Below, piece by piece: positions 23,446-36,400 of a stretch of DNA of 64,000 bases. Positions within the stretch are counted from its first letter, which is position 1; each line of letters starts with the position of its first letter. Both the position numbers and the translations under genes were made by a program. This DNA comes from Panax quinquefolius (lineage: Eukaryota; Streptophyta; Magnoliopsida; Apiales; Araliaceae). The notes beneath the pieces were generated by a model that was not told the origin of the DNA, made no database searches, and saw only the letters and a program-made list of their open reading frames with translations. The stretch lies in assembly GCA_020205615.1 (NCBI GenBank), contig JAINUW010000223.1:191501-255500 (forward strand), written 5' to 3'.

Positions 23446-25600
23446 TGTGACGCCCTCAAATTTTGACCTCCACTTGGTCATCCAAATTCGGTTCGTCACT
23501 TTCTCAAAATATTACCATAATAACTAAAATCATATATTTTCAATGAAAGATCTAATTTAGAATAATATACAATGTTTTATTATAATTATTCCCCAAATCT
23601 ACGAACTCTGATGACTTAATAGATTACATAATAATATCGAATAAAGACTTATTACATAATCCTACTTAAGTTTAAACATAGTCTGCAAATATTCTTAATA
23701 CAACATGAGTAACTTAAACATAAAGGGACAAGCTAGTCGGTGGCCTTGCCCTTGCCCTTGTCTTTCCCAGATACACCTCCCTATTCCGCCTTAAGTGAAA
23801 GGTTTTAAATAAGCAAGGATGAGCACAAATTGCCCAGCAAGTAATGTACAACATGGGTGTAGGATATAATATCATAAGGTTTGAAATATCGAAGTGTTAT
23901 TTCTAAGATAGTTTAAAGTGTCAGAATAACATCATGAATAAGGGATATGACAATTCAATATAAATCAACATATATATATATATATATGAATTCAACGGCT
24001 AACAATATATCCAACTGGATAAGAAATTTATACTGAGCAGTCACTTAGAACTATTGAACTTCCACTAGAGTTACCAATAGTAAACTGATAACCAAAAATA
24101 TTAAGTATTATAGATGATCAATCTACAATACCATACGTTATGCATAACACCACAATAATATTCATTCATGTGTTGGGGTTTCCAACAACATGCACTCCCC
24201 TTACCAAAAGGGTTGTTCAACTAAGTTATCAAGATTTCTGCACCAATCAATTGGTTTGGACAGTTTTATAAACATGCATATAATCTAGTCGAATCAAATG
24301 GCATAGATACTTTCATAATATTCAAGGACAATACTAAGTTCACATGAATAATAGTTTTCACAAGGGTTTAAGCATAATGGCTCATTTGAACGAGAAAGAA
24401 ATATAACTTGTAAAAGAGATAAGCTCACGGTTTTCGTCAAATAAAGAATGCAAAGATGCTTTCACAATGTAATAAGATAGGTTTAGAAAAAACTTGCCTT
24501 AAGCGTAGTTTATCCACGTTAATAACTCAACCTTTCGAATCCTATTTATAGCGTATTATATGTATACAAGGTTCATGAGCTAACACGGTCCTTAATCAAG
24601 CTTGAAATGACTCAAGTAGTCACATATGGTACAAACTCGGTTTATACATCATCATAAGTTCAACGCATGTAACTTTATTTTGATATCATGTAAACATTTT
24701 TTTGGTCTTATTATTCAAAAGTTATGAACAACCTTTATTTCTATTATATGGCATGTTCCTTAACACATTACATAGCATATTAGTCACCTAAGATAAGCTA
24801 AAGTAATCACGTAAGCATGCTTCAAACATCAAACCAAAATCAGAATCAACACGTGATCGATCTTTGACGGCCTTAGATTATGCATACTATCTAAGCTGAG
24901 GGGGATCTGCGGCGGTTGATTGTCCTTTGCCGATATCAAGACTGAGTTGTGGCCTTGCAGTTTTTGTCCGGCTTGACCAAAAACTCTCACACATGGTATA
25001 CATGTTATGTTAAAGGTCTTTTCATGCTTCTCAAGTACATCTAACTTCCATTTTATAACATATTTCTAATTTAGTTATTTCAACAATTTGGGGCCATTCA
25101 AGATCATGAATTCACAAGGTCTAGCATGCTTGCTTTCTAAACATACAAGATAGTTACAACACTCATATTGAGCATGCGTACGAGTATTCATAACCTATAA
25201 GTGAAACTAATACCGCTTAAGTTAAAAATATACTTTGTTTACGTTTTTCTCGCAACATGATACATGAGCATGGCATATACATTTTTATACGACATGAGTA
25301 GGTCTAAGGGTGTCATCAATCATGATTACAAATGTCAGATTCTAGTTCTTATGGTAGCATAACAATATTCACATTCAAAGTTTGCTAATAGGTCCACATG
25401 CTCATGTTTCTTTACTAATCAAATAAACACAAGCTAAAGGTTTATTCATGAATTTCTAAGTCATGCTAACATGCTTGCAAGGTTAGAATACACACATGGC
25501 ATATATTCATATTAAGTTCATTTCTAAAGTCATTAAATCCATCTTAAGCTACAAACTTCCTTTAACCATGCTAATGCTAGTCTAACATGCTCACGTTAGA

Positions 25601-25636
<36 letters not shown>

Positions 25637-27554
25637 CTTAAAACATGTTGGCATGCTATCACAAGACATGGTACTAGGACATATTTCAAAACAGAAACTA
25701 AAACTAAATTAAAGAATTGGCCCCAAATTGTCTTTGCGCCTCGATAAATCAAAGGTATTTGGCAGTGTCTACGGTTCAGCATCTGGGAACACTTTGTTTC
25801 GGCAGATTGCTAGTCCAACCATAGAATTCACTCATGAAAACATTCTTATAATAGTCTAAACATGTTCATATGGTCGTATAACAATCATATGAACATTATC
25901 CAATCTTTATAACATCCAATTCTACAAAAATCATGTATTTGGATTTCAAGAACTAAAACTCCATTTTTCTACCGAGAATGAAATTGAAGCAAGGAAAGAA
26001 CCTATACGTTTGCAAATTAGCTTGCTTTTCATGAACTTTTAATGTACTAGAATGCTCTCAATCTCTTAGGAATTCTCAGCCAACTCAAGCAACACAAGAA
26101 TGAAGGGAAATGTTTATTATATAGGAAATCCATTGACCATGCCAAGCTATTGTTCAAGAAATCAACCCAAGGAATTGAAGAATTGCATGTAGGTTAATAA
26201 TGAGTGGTTGGATGGTGGTTGAATTGCATCATGAGCACCACTCCCCTCATGATCATTGCCTAGCAAGCTTGGAAGAAGAAGAAATAGGCTAGCCTCTTTG
26301 AAACTCACGTGATTGAGAAATGAGAGGTAAATGGGACACTCAATTTGGGATAATCCAATATAACTAGCATTCTTGTATACTTCTACACATTCTCACTCTT
26401 ATGTTATATTTTAATACACATCTCAACCATATATTATAACTAATGTCACAATATGACCAACATATTAAGTTAGTCGGTTTTATGTAATATACATATAATC
26501 CATGTACATTAAATATAAGCAATAAAATAATGCAGTTGATGTATTATTGTCCGTGTAGTTCCATAGTTATCTCTACCATTCCTACAACCATATTATCACC
26601 TTATTATATTATTAACTTACTTATTTATGTCAATTAAATAATTTATTTACTCCCTTGATTAATTATTACTTAAAATACTATAGTTTAATATATAGTCACA
26701 CAATGTCACACTACAATTATATAGTATAGTTGTATTAGCACTCATATGCACATAGCTATGAATATAATATTATTATTATTATATCACTAACTTACTTATT
26801 CATGTTAAATAAATCATGCATTTCTTCTTAACTAATTAATACCAATATTAATTAATCATCCAATAATTGATTAATGTATTTATGGATTTCCATAATCATT
26901 AATTATATATTGCAAAAATAATAATCACATATTATTAATTAATTACAAAGAAGTCCTTTCTCACAATTAATTAATACTAATTATTGAGTTAATAATTCCG
27001 TTGTTGGACATAACATTTTCATTGTAATATATTCCTTATCATATGGATTCACCCATGGTACACATATACATTAATGTCCCCAATTGATTTCAAGAGAAAG
27101 TTACTAACTTCAATCGATCGATGGCATAATTGCGCCGATTTATTACCTCGATGGGGCGGCCAAATTTACTTGCAGTACGACGAAGTGAAGCTAGTGCGAT
27201 TTCTTCCGTGCCGATTTTCGACGCTATCTTGTTTTGTATGACAAGAAATGATGTCCACACGAGTGTTGTTACGAGTCTACGAGTGTATTGATTATCTATA
27301 TAGAATCTCATGATCATATCCGATTAACCTTCCTAATTCCCGGGTTAACTTACTTAGTGAATTTTCTCGTTTCGCATTAGGCCACACAAGGAATTCCACA
27401 AATCTCTTTGTCACTTCACACATCTTAACATGCATTGATCAACTAAAATCAATTGTATTATCCAACTCATAAATCAATAACACTTATTTTAAGATAAATA
27501 GTATTTCCATTAATATATTCATTTTATAAAACGTGGAAATTCTCGGGTATTACA
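23446..27554 (-). repeat. 3' LTR of element B
   Basis: 4109 bases. Aligns closely by eye with the 5' LTR (33462-37566), apart from scattered substitutions, a longer (TA)n run (25601-25634 here; about 35613-35630 there) and three blocks that do not align: about 24850-24980, 25705-25800 and 27080-27230. Those blocks are GC-richer than the rest. Confidence 0.93.
23733..23825 (-). other. conserved LTR short reading frame and acceptor-like site (B, 3' LTR copy)
   Basis: Minus strand: CTCAT, spacer, TTTCAC (acceptor CAG changed to CAC), then LKAE, a TAG stop, GGVSGKDKGKGKATD and a TAG stop at 23733-23735. The acceptor and one Gln codon are mutated here but intact in the other LTR of the same element. 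Confidence 0.5.
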
Positions 27555-27567
27555 TCCTCCCCTCCTT
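27555..27567 (-). other. polypurine tract of element B
   Basis: The reverse complement is AAGGAGGGGAGGA, directly abutting the 3' LTR. Confidence 0.8.
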
Positions 27568-27598
27568 ATAAAAATTCCGTCCTGGAATTGCTACAAAA

Positions 27599-29000
27599 TT
27601 ACACAAATAGATGGGGATAATCCCTCATCATCCTATCTTCTAGCTCCCACGTAGCCTCCTCGACATCGTAGTTGCGCCAAAGAACTTTTACAGAAGAAAT
27701 AATTTTGTTTCTCAAGGTTTGTTCTTTCCTATCAAGAATGTGGACCGAAATTTCTTCGTACGCTAAATTCTTCTCCACTTGAATGGGTTCATAAGAAATC
27801 ACGTGCTTGTATTCAGGCTTGTACGGACGTAACACGGATATGTGAAACACGTTGTTGATGTGCTCCAACTCAGGTGGTAGTGTAACTTTGTATGCTACTT
27901 CCCCCACTCGCTTGAGTATTTTGAACGGTCCTATGAACCTTGGACTCAGTTTTCCTTTCTTGCCAAAACGGATTTTCCCTTTCCACAGAGATACCTTCAC
28001 GAATACAAAACTGCCGACTTCAAAGTCTTGGTCTTGCCGATGCAAATCCGCATACTTTTTCTGGCGATCTTGAGCTGCTACTAGTCTGGCCCTTATTACT
28101 GTCACCACGTCCGTGATTTGTTGTACTAACTTTGGCCCGAGTATTCGTCATTCCCCGACTTCATCCTAACATAATGGCGTTCTGCACTTCCTTCCGTAAA
28201 GAGCTTCGTACGGTGGCATGCCGATACTCACATGGTAACTATTATTATACGGAAATTCGACTAAGGGTAGGTGGTTGTCCCAATTCCCCTTGAAGTCCAT
28301 CACACAAGTTCTAAGCATGTCCTCTAGTATTTGTATGGTTCTCTCACTGTGTCCATCCGTCTGAGGATGATAAGAAGTACTTAACCTTAACTGTGTTCCC
28401 ATCCTCTCTTGTAAGCTTTTATAGAATTTTGATGTCAAACGTGGGTCTCGATAAAAAACAATCGATATCGGCACTCCATGTCGTGAAACAATCTCCTTTA
28501 CGTACAGACTCGCTAACTGATTCAAACTGTAGCGGATCTTGATTGGTAGAAAATGTGCGGTCTTCGTAAGTCGATCCACGATAACCCAAATGGCATATAA
28601 TCCTTTCTACGTGACCGGAAGTCCTACCACGAAGTCCATCGTAATATGCTCCTATTTCCACTCTGGTATTTCCAATGGTTGTAACAACCCACTCGGCCGC
28701 TGATGCTCTGCTTTTACGCGTTGACAAGTCAAACATCTACTAACATACTCTGCAACTTCCCGTTTCAAATTGGGCCACCAAAAATGTTGCCTCAAGTCTT
28801 GGTACATCTTGGTGCCTCCCGGATGAATGGAATATGTCATATTGTGTGCCTCTTGTAAAATCTCCTCTCTTAACTTAGTTACCGCCGGTACCCACACTCT
28901 CTCTTCAAATCTTAGAATACCGTCTTTATCTATTCGAAATTTTTCTTCCTTATTTTCCGTAATTCTTTTCCTAATTTTTCTCGCATTCTTCATCTTTCTC
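27599..29000 (-). pseudogene. integrase and chromodomain-like tail of element B
   Basis: Minus strand: zinc-binding region ([20 protein letters not shown] and CLTCQRVKAEHQRPSG, 28860-28690); integrase core (28579-28166) with [12 protein letters not shown] and [15 protein letters not shown]. At the catalytic 'SDRDPRFTS' site the sequence reads FYRDPRLTS, so the Asp preceding Arg is replaced by Tyr while the RD is kept. [11 protein letters not shown] closes the core. The C-terminal part (28108-27599) has KGKLSPRFIGPFKIL, NNVFHISVLRPYKPE and a chromodomain-like tail [19 protein letters not shown]. Frameshifts at about 28585-28650 and a stop near 28150 separate the parts. The chromodomain-like tail probably guides insertion to silent chromatin (known for chromoviruses). 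Confidence 0.9.
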
Positions 29001-31073
29001 ATGTGCTTCCTTTACTCTATCCAACAATGTCGGACAAGCTTCCATTACAAATAATTTCTCGTCAGGCTTCTCGGGTCCCTTTACTTCTATTTCCAACTTC
29101 TCCATATCTCTTATTAATTCCTCCTGAGTCGTCAGTTGAAACAATTTCTCCCTTCCTTTCCTGCTTAGAGCGTCGGCAACTACGTTTGCCTTCCCCGGGT
29201 GATAAAGAATCTCACAGTCAAAATCTTTGATTAGTTCCAACCACCTCCTCTGACACATATTCAACTCCTTCTGTGTGAAGATATATTTTAGACTTTTGTG
29301 GTCCGTGTATATCTCACATTTCTCTCCGTACAAATAATGTCTCCAGATCTTTAACGCAAAAACTACTGCCGCTAACTCTAAGTCATGAGTAGGGTATCAT
29401 TTTTCGTAATCCTTCAATTGTCATGATGCATACCCAATGACCTTGCCATGCTGCATCAGCACACAGCCCAGTCCTCTATGCGATGCATCACTATATACTA
29501 CAAATCCTCGCGTATCATCTGGTAAGGATAATACAGGTGCCTCGCTTAACCTTCTCTTCAATTCTTGAAAACTTTCCTCCCATTTGTCAGTCCATACGAA
29601 TTTCACCGTCTTCCTCGTCAGATTACTCAACGGGGTCGCTATCTTAGAAAAATCTTGGATGAATCTTCGATAGTACCCTACTAACCCTAGGAAACTCCTC
29701 ACCTCCGTCGGTGTTCTCGGTTATTCCCAACTACTTACTACTTCAACCTTTTCGGGGTCTACTGAGATTCCATTCTCATCCACCACGTGGCCTAAGAATT
29801 GAACCTTCTTCATTCAAAATTCGCATTTTGAAAACTTTGTGTACATCTCCTCATTTCATAGTGCCTCTAAAACAATCTTCAGATGTTCGGCGTGTTCTTC
29901 CTCTATTTTTTAGTAGATCAAAATGTCATCGATGAAAACTACTACGAATTTATCCAAGTATGACTTGAAAACTTGATTCATCAAGTCCATGAATGATGCT
30001 GGAGCATTAGTTAAATCGAATGACATTACTAAAAACTCGTAATGTCCATAACTGGTTTGAAACGCAGTCTTTGGTATGTCCTCATCCCGCACTTTCAGTT
30101 GATGATATCCTGTCCGTAAGTCGATTTTTGAGAAACATTTTGCTCCTTTTAGTTGATCAAATAAGTCTTCTATCCTCGGTAATGGATATCGATTCTTGAT
30201 CGTTACTCTGTTCAATTCTCAATAATCGATTCAAAGCCTCATCGATTCATCCTTTTTCTTCACGAATAACACTGGTGCTCCCCAAGGAGACACACTCGGT
30301 CAAATGTAACCTTTATCTAATAGCTCTTGAAGTTGTATCATCAATTCCTTCATTTCTACTGGCGCCATACGATATAGAGCCTTCGAAATTGGTGTTGTTC
30401 CCAGTGCTATGTCTATTACGAATTCGATTTCTCTGTCTGGCGGAAGACCAGGCAGATCGTCCGAAAATAAGTCTTGAAATTCATTTACTACGGGTATATC
30501 TTTAATCTCGATTCCCTTTTTCTGAGTATCTACTATGTAAGCTAAATAACCAACACATCCTTTCCTTAACAACTTCTTAGCATGCATCATCGTAACGCAA
30601 CACGATTGCTTAAGCGATGAGCTACCATGAAACACTACCTTAGACTTACTAGGAGTTTGAAGGTTCACACGCTTATTCTGACAGTCAATTATCATTGTAT
30701 GGTTATATAACCAATCCATTCCTAGTATTACGTCAAATTCTCCCAGTCTAATAGGAATCAAGTCTACGCTCAGTTTATGTTCTCTAATGTTTGCGCGACA
30801 ATTTCGATAAACGTATTCTACAAGGATTATTTCCTTATTCGCAACCTCTATGTTCAAGGAATCTTCTAAATGTTATCGGGGTGTACTAAATTTACTAGCA
30901 AATTCTTCAGATACAAAAGAACAGGTGGCACCCGAATCAAATAATACATAAGCATTTATATTATTGATTGGGATTATACCTAACACCACGTCCTTCGCAG
31001 CCACTACGTCATGGACGGTCATGTTAAAGGTTTGAGCGGTCGATCGGTTGGTTTGTACAGGTCCACCAATCAT
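28971..31073 (-). pseudogene. protease, reverse transcriptase and RNase H of element B
   Basis: Protease (31073-30870) has the active-site block YVLFDSGATCSFVS and, further on, VILGMDWLYNH (about 30720). The linker holds DLPGLPPDREIEFVID (about 30450) and leads to [30 protein letters not shown] (30210), [14 protein letters not shown] and the catalytic block [11 protein letters not shown] (29940). The RT thumb region runs to SFLGLVGYYRRFIQDFSK (29700). RNase H has VVYSDASHRGLGCVLMQ, then after a break [19 protein letters not shown] and [13 protein letters not shown] (29160). Stops or shifts lie at about 30870, 30220-30300, 29705-29910 and 29335-29420, so no functional polyprotein remains. Confidence 0.93.
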
Positions 31074-31139
31074 TAATTTGCTCCCTCCTCCCTGGCCTCC
31101 GCCAGCTCCACTGCTTCCTTTCTTCGGGCAATTCTTTAT

Positions 31140-32129
31140 CTAGTGCTCTGTTGATCCGCAAGCAAAACATCCCCTAATCTTCTTTGGCTTTGGGCAATTT
31201 GGCGATATGTACCCCTCCTGACCGCAATTATAGCAAGTTGTCTTCCCTTTCCAGCACTCCCCCTGATGGCTCCTTCCGCACTTGTTACAAGTTTCGGTCC
31301 TCCTCTTGAAATTTCCCTGGTGACTCCCACCTTGGTTATTATTTCGGTTGTTATTGTTGTTTTCCCATTTCCTTTTTCCCGAATTACATCCTCCGCTGCT
31401 GCTTCCTCCACGATGCTCACTACCAGTGTTCTTATTCTTCTTCTCCTTATGATATAGACTTAAGGCCTCACTGCCACCTTCCGCAATGACTGCCTTCTCC
31501 AATAAAGTCGTAAAGGAATCAAACTGAAAGACTGATACCTTATTATACAACCATGACTTCAACCCTTGCTCGAAGCGTCTTGCATTCCTTTCTTCATCTG
31601 ACTTGGTGCTCCAAATCGCATTAATTCATTAAACTTAGGTACGTATTGCTGCAAATCATATCTCCTTGTTCAATTCTAGGAACTTCACTTCCATCCTACT
31701 CTTCATACTCTTCGGAAAATAATTCTCAAAAAACAACGACGTAAACCTTTCCCATGTTATCATTCCTTCCCCCGCTCTCTGCTGATTTGTTTCCCACCAA
31801 TAGTTTGCTTCGCCCCTCATCATATATCTGGCAAATACAGTCTTCTGGTCTTCACCCACGCATGCTATAGTGAAGGCCTTCTCGATCTCCTTGATCCAGG
31901 TTTGCGTAACTATCGGGTCAGTAGTTCCAGTGAATTCTGGGGGTCCTACACTCTTAAAGTCTTTGAAGGTTGTTATTGGGACAGCTCGAGGAACGGGTGG
32001 TACAGGTTCATTTCTTCCCCTCAAAGCTTCTCCCAATAAATCTTCCGATCCTTTGTATCGGATCTCTTTGGACCTCTCTCATCGTTAAGCGGCTCTTACG
32101 GGGGCGGGTATTCTACGTCTGGGCGGCAT
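31140..32129 (-). pseudogene. gag of element B
   Basis: The likely start at 32129 reads MPPRRRIPAP, matching the start of gag in E (63332). In-frame TAA and TGA follow at about 32085 and 32079. The capsid-like part (32036-31656) has TTFKDFKSVGPPEFTG, IKEIEKAF and EANYWWE. A frameshift near 31600-31656 precedes LKSWLYNKVSVFQFDSF, EKAVIAEGGSEALS and an Asn/Gly-rich linker, then CX2CX4HX4C knuckles, CYNCGQEGYISPNC (about 31230) and a degenerate CNKCGRSHQGEC. A TAG stop at 31140 separates it from protease. Gag packages element RNA into virus-like particles. Confidence 0.92.
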
Positions 32130-32474
32130 TTTCTGCATCACAAAATTTTCATCTTAATATCTAACTATCATATTAGACATTTCTCAAATGAAAAGAACTA
32201 AAAGTTTATAACACGTTTCTGAAATAAGATCATTTATATTCATATGCCAAATGGTTACAATACACGTTCTTTTCTAGCATACTACTATAAATGAAAACAC
32301 ATATCCCCTAATATCACAAAAGACGGGGACAAAACTAGCTTACTACCTCTCTAATATTTTTCAAAGGTTTGGGATTACCATCCTCTCGCATCTTACACAA
32401 AAGATTGAGATTACAACAACATATTAATAACACATAAATAAAACTACTATACTATTGATCTTTTCCCTCTAGAC

Positions 32475-33239
32475 TTAATCTAACATTCCACACTCCACGG
32501 CGCTTTCATACTCCTTCTGTGTGATGTGTGCCACCATATCCCGACTTATGGTATGCCGAGTCTGTCCTTGCTCAGCGGGATAGTGATTTACCCTATCAAT
32601 CAATCTCTTGATGGCCGTGCGTAGAGCATAGCCCATCTTGTTCATCTTCCTCCTCATGCATCGCACCTCATCTTCAAGATCACCCATTCTGTCATTAGAA
32701 TCCTCCCACTTCTCCTCAAAGTGAATCTTATCCATCGCCTCCATCTCTAACTGAGTTCGGAGAGCCTCCTTCTCTGTCTTCTCACTCAAAACCCTCTGTT
32801 CCAAATCTTCTAATTTTCCTGCCAACTCAATATTCTTTCCCACCGATCGGTGAAACAAGGCACCCATCTGGATCCCTGCCTTCTTACGGTGAGCAATTTC
32901 TACTTCCATCTCCCGCATTACTAGTTGCCTCTCAAGAGTCTCAGTCTCTAGCTCTTCGACTCTACTCCCTAACTCCAAAATCTGCTCCTCATACTCTCCT
33001 AGCATCTGATCCTTAAAGGTAGTCCCGTCGGAGTCCTCCATGGGCTCGGGTTCCTCTTCCACGGGTTCCTCCTCCGGATCAGATTCTTCAGGTAGATGCA
33101 CCATCTCCTCCTCATCATCATCATCACTAATAGGGACAACTACTGATATAGGCTCCGCTATCACGGGTGCCTCATAAACTACGTGGATATCACGCGGCTC
33201 CTCCTCAACTACTCAACTAGGTCCTCCCATGTCAGTCAT
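32475..33239 (-). pseudogene. extra leader ORF between PBS and gag of element B (acidic, coiled-coil)
   Basis: A 229-codon open frame (33164-32475). It can be extended to an ATG at 33239 through a single in-frame TGA. N-terminal third: strongly acidic (DDDDEEE and repeated EEEP). Middle: heptad-like Glu/Leu/Met-rich stretch typical of coiled coils (LGSRVEELETETLERQLVM). C-terminus: EQGQTRHTISRDMVAH. The same C-terminal motif ends the leader ORF of D (GQTRHTISRDIIAG) and E (RQTRHIISRDIIVG). It lies upstream of gag and in a separate frame block, ending about 345 bases before the gag start. No known domain recognised; function unknown. Confidence 0.75.
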
Positions 33240-33461
33240 CCTACAATCACCAACATAAGATAAGACAAGCAACAACTCCATCAAAATGTTAAATAAACAT
33301 AAGTTCATCGTATAGAATGAAGTTACATTTCATAACACGCTAATTCTTTTAGGGAGAACTCTACATGAGTTGTATCCCCTTTCCTAACTTCTAAGTTTTC
33401 TTAATTTATAGTCTAAGGAGTCTCGTTCCTAAGGTTTATAACTATAGCTTTAATACCAACA
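33240..33461 (-). other. 5' untranslated leader and primer-binding site of element B
   Basis: The PBS on the minus strand, TTGGTATTAAAGC (33448-33460), abuts the LTR start and resembles the Met-type TTGGTATCAGAGC with two changes. The rest is AT-rich leader before the extra ORF. No other feature seen. Confidence 0.65.
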
Positions 33462-36400
33462 TGTGACGCCCCCAAATTCTGACCTCCACTTGGTCATCCA
33501 AATTCGGTTCGTCACTTTCTCAAAATATTACCATAATAACTAAAATCATATATTTGCAACGAAAGATCTAATTTAGAATAATATACAATGTTTTATTATA
33601 ATTATTCCCCCAAGTCTCGCAACCTACAGTACTTAATAGATTACATAATAATACCGAATAAATACTTATTACATAATCCGACTTAAGTTTAAACATAGTC
33701 TGTAAATAGTCTTAATACAACATGAGTAACTTAAACATAAAGGGACAAGCTAGTCGGTAGCCTTGCCCTTGCCCTTGTCTTCCCCAGATACACCTCCCTG
33801 TTCCGCCTTAACTGAAAGGTTTTAAATAAGCAAGGATGAGCACAAATTGCCCAACAAGTAATGTACAACAAGGGTGTAGGATATAATATCACAAGGTTTG
33901 AAATATCGAAGGGTTATTTCTAAGATAGTTCAAAGTGTCAGAATAACATCATGAATAAGGGATATGACAATTCAATATAAATCAACAGATATATATGAAT
34001 TTAATGACTAACAATATATCCAACTAGATGAGCAATTTATACTGAGCAGTCACTAAGGACTATTGAACTTCCACTAGAGTTACCAATATTAAACTGATAA
34101 CCAAAAATATTAAGTATTATAGATGATCAATCTACAATACCATATGTTATGCATAACACCACAACAATATTCATTCATATTTTTGGGTTTCCAACAACAT
34201 ACACTCCCCTCACCAAAAGGGTTGTTCAACTCAGTTATCAAGATTTCCGCACAAATCAATTGGATTGGACAGTTTTATAAACATGCATATAATCTAGCCG
34301 AATCAAATGGCATAGATACTTTCATAATATTCAAGGACAATACTAAGTTCACATGAATAATAGTTTTCACAAGGGTTTAAGCATAATGGCTCATTTGAAT
34401 GAGAAAGTAATATAACTTGTAAAAGAGATAAGCTCACGGTATTCGTCGAATAAAGAATGCAAAGATGCTTGCACAATATAATAAGATAGGCTTAGAAAAA
34501 ACTTGCCTTAAGCGTAGTTTATCCACGTTAATAACTCAACCTTTCAAATCATATTTATAGCGTATTATATGTATACAAGGTTCATTAGCTAACACAGTCC
34601 TTAATCAAGCTTCACATGACTCAAGTACTCACATATGGTACAAAATAAGTTTATACATCATCATAAGTTCAACGCATGTAACTTTGTTTTGATATCATGT
34701 AAACATTCTTTTGGTCTTATTATTCGAAAGTTATGAACAACCTTTATTTCTATCATATGGCATGTTCCTTAACACATTACATAGCATATTAGTCACCTAA
34801 GATAAGCTAAAGTAATCATGTAAGCATGCTTCAAACATCAGACCAAAAACAGAATCGACGACGTGATCTGCTCAGATTTGTAGCGGTGCACCACCTGTCT
34901 CAGGCTTTAGGACTGACAGCATTTTGCTACCGTGTCCCTTAGTCATCAGATCGAAGTTTGTGCCTATGCGGTTTATGTCCGCTTGAAAAAAACTCTCACA
35001 CATGGTATACATGTTATGTTAAAGGTCTTTTCATGCTTCTCAAGTACATCTAAGTTCCCTTTTATAACATATTTCTAAATTAGTTATTTCAACAATTTGG
35101 GGCCATTCAGGATCATGAATTCACAAGGTCTAGCATGCTTGCTTTCTAAACATACAAGATAGTTATAACACTCATATTGAGCATGCGTACGAGTATTCAT
35201 AACCTATATGTGAAACTAATATCGTTTAAGTTGGAAATATACTTTGTTTATGTTTTTCTCGCAACATGATACATGAGCATGGCATATACATGTTTATACT
35301 ACATGAGTAGCTCTAAGGGTGTCATCAATCATGATTACAAATGCCAAAATCTACTCCTTGTGGTAGCATGACAATATTCACATTCAAAGCTTGCTAATAG
35401 GTCCACATGCTCATGTTTCCTTACTAATCAAATAAACACAAGCTAAAGGTTTATTCATGCATTTCTAAGTCATGCTAACATGCTTGCAAGGTCAGAATAC
35501 ACACATGGCATATATTCGTATTAAGTTCGTTTCTAAAGTCATTAAATCAATCTTAAGCTACAAACTTCCTTTAACCATGCTAATGCTAGTCTAATATGCT
35601 CACGTTAGATTCATATATATATATATATACCCTTAAAACATGTTGGAATGCTATCACAAGACATGGTACTAGGACAAATTTTAAAACAGAAACTAAAAAG
35701 CTGAACCAAGAATTGACAGAGGCGTAGGCTACAGCTGCGCCTCGGTGTAAATCGAGCACGGTGTGCCATGTCTATGCAGATTCAGACAGAGAGCGATCTG
35801 CCTTGAGATTGCTAGTCCAACCATAGAATTCACTCAAGAAAACATTCTTATAACAATCTAAACATGTTCATATGGTCATATAACAATCATATGAACATTA
35901 TCCAATCTTTTAAACATCCAATTCTACAAAAATCAAGTATTTGGATTTCAAGAACTAAAACTCCATTTTTCTACCGAGAATGAAATTGAAGCAAGGAAAG
36001 AACCTATACGTTTGAAAATTAGCTTGCTTTTAATGAACTTTTAATGTACTAGAATGCTCTCAATCTCTTAGGAATTCTCAGCCAACTCAAGCAAAACAAG
36101 AATGAAGGGAAATGTTCATTATATAGGAAATCCATTTACCATGCCAAGCCATTATTCAAGAAATCAAACCAAGGGATTGAAGAATTGCATGTAGGTTAAC
36201 AAGGAGTGGTTGGATGGTGGTTGGATTGCATCATGAGCACCACTCCCCTCATGATCATTGCCTAGCAAGCTTGGAAGAAGAAGAAATAGGTTGGCCTTTT
36301 TGAAACTCACTTGATTGAGAAATGAGAGGTAAATGGGACACTCAATTTGGGACAATCCAATATAACTAGCATTCTTGTATACTCCTACACATTCTCACTC

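Noticed and set aside
23446..27554. LTR of B as a solo LTR
   Set aside because: A matching LTR, PBS, polypurine tract and gag-pol in the right order show it is the 3' LTR of a complete element.
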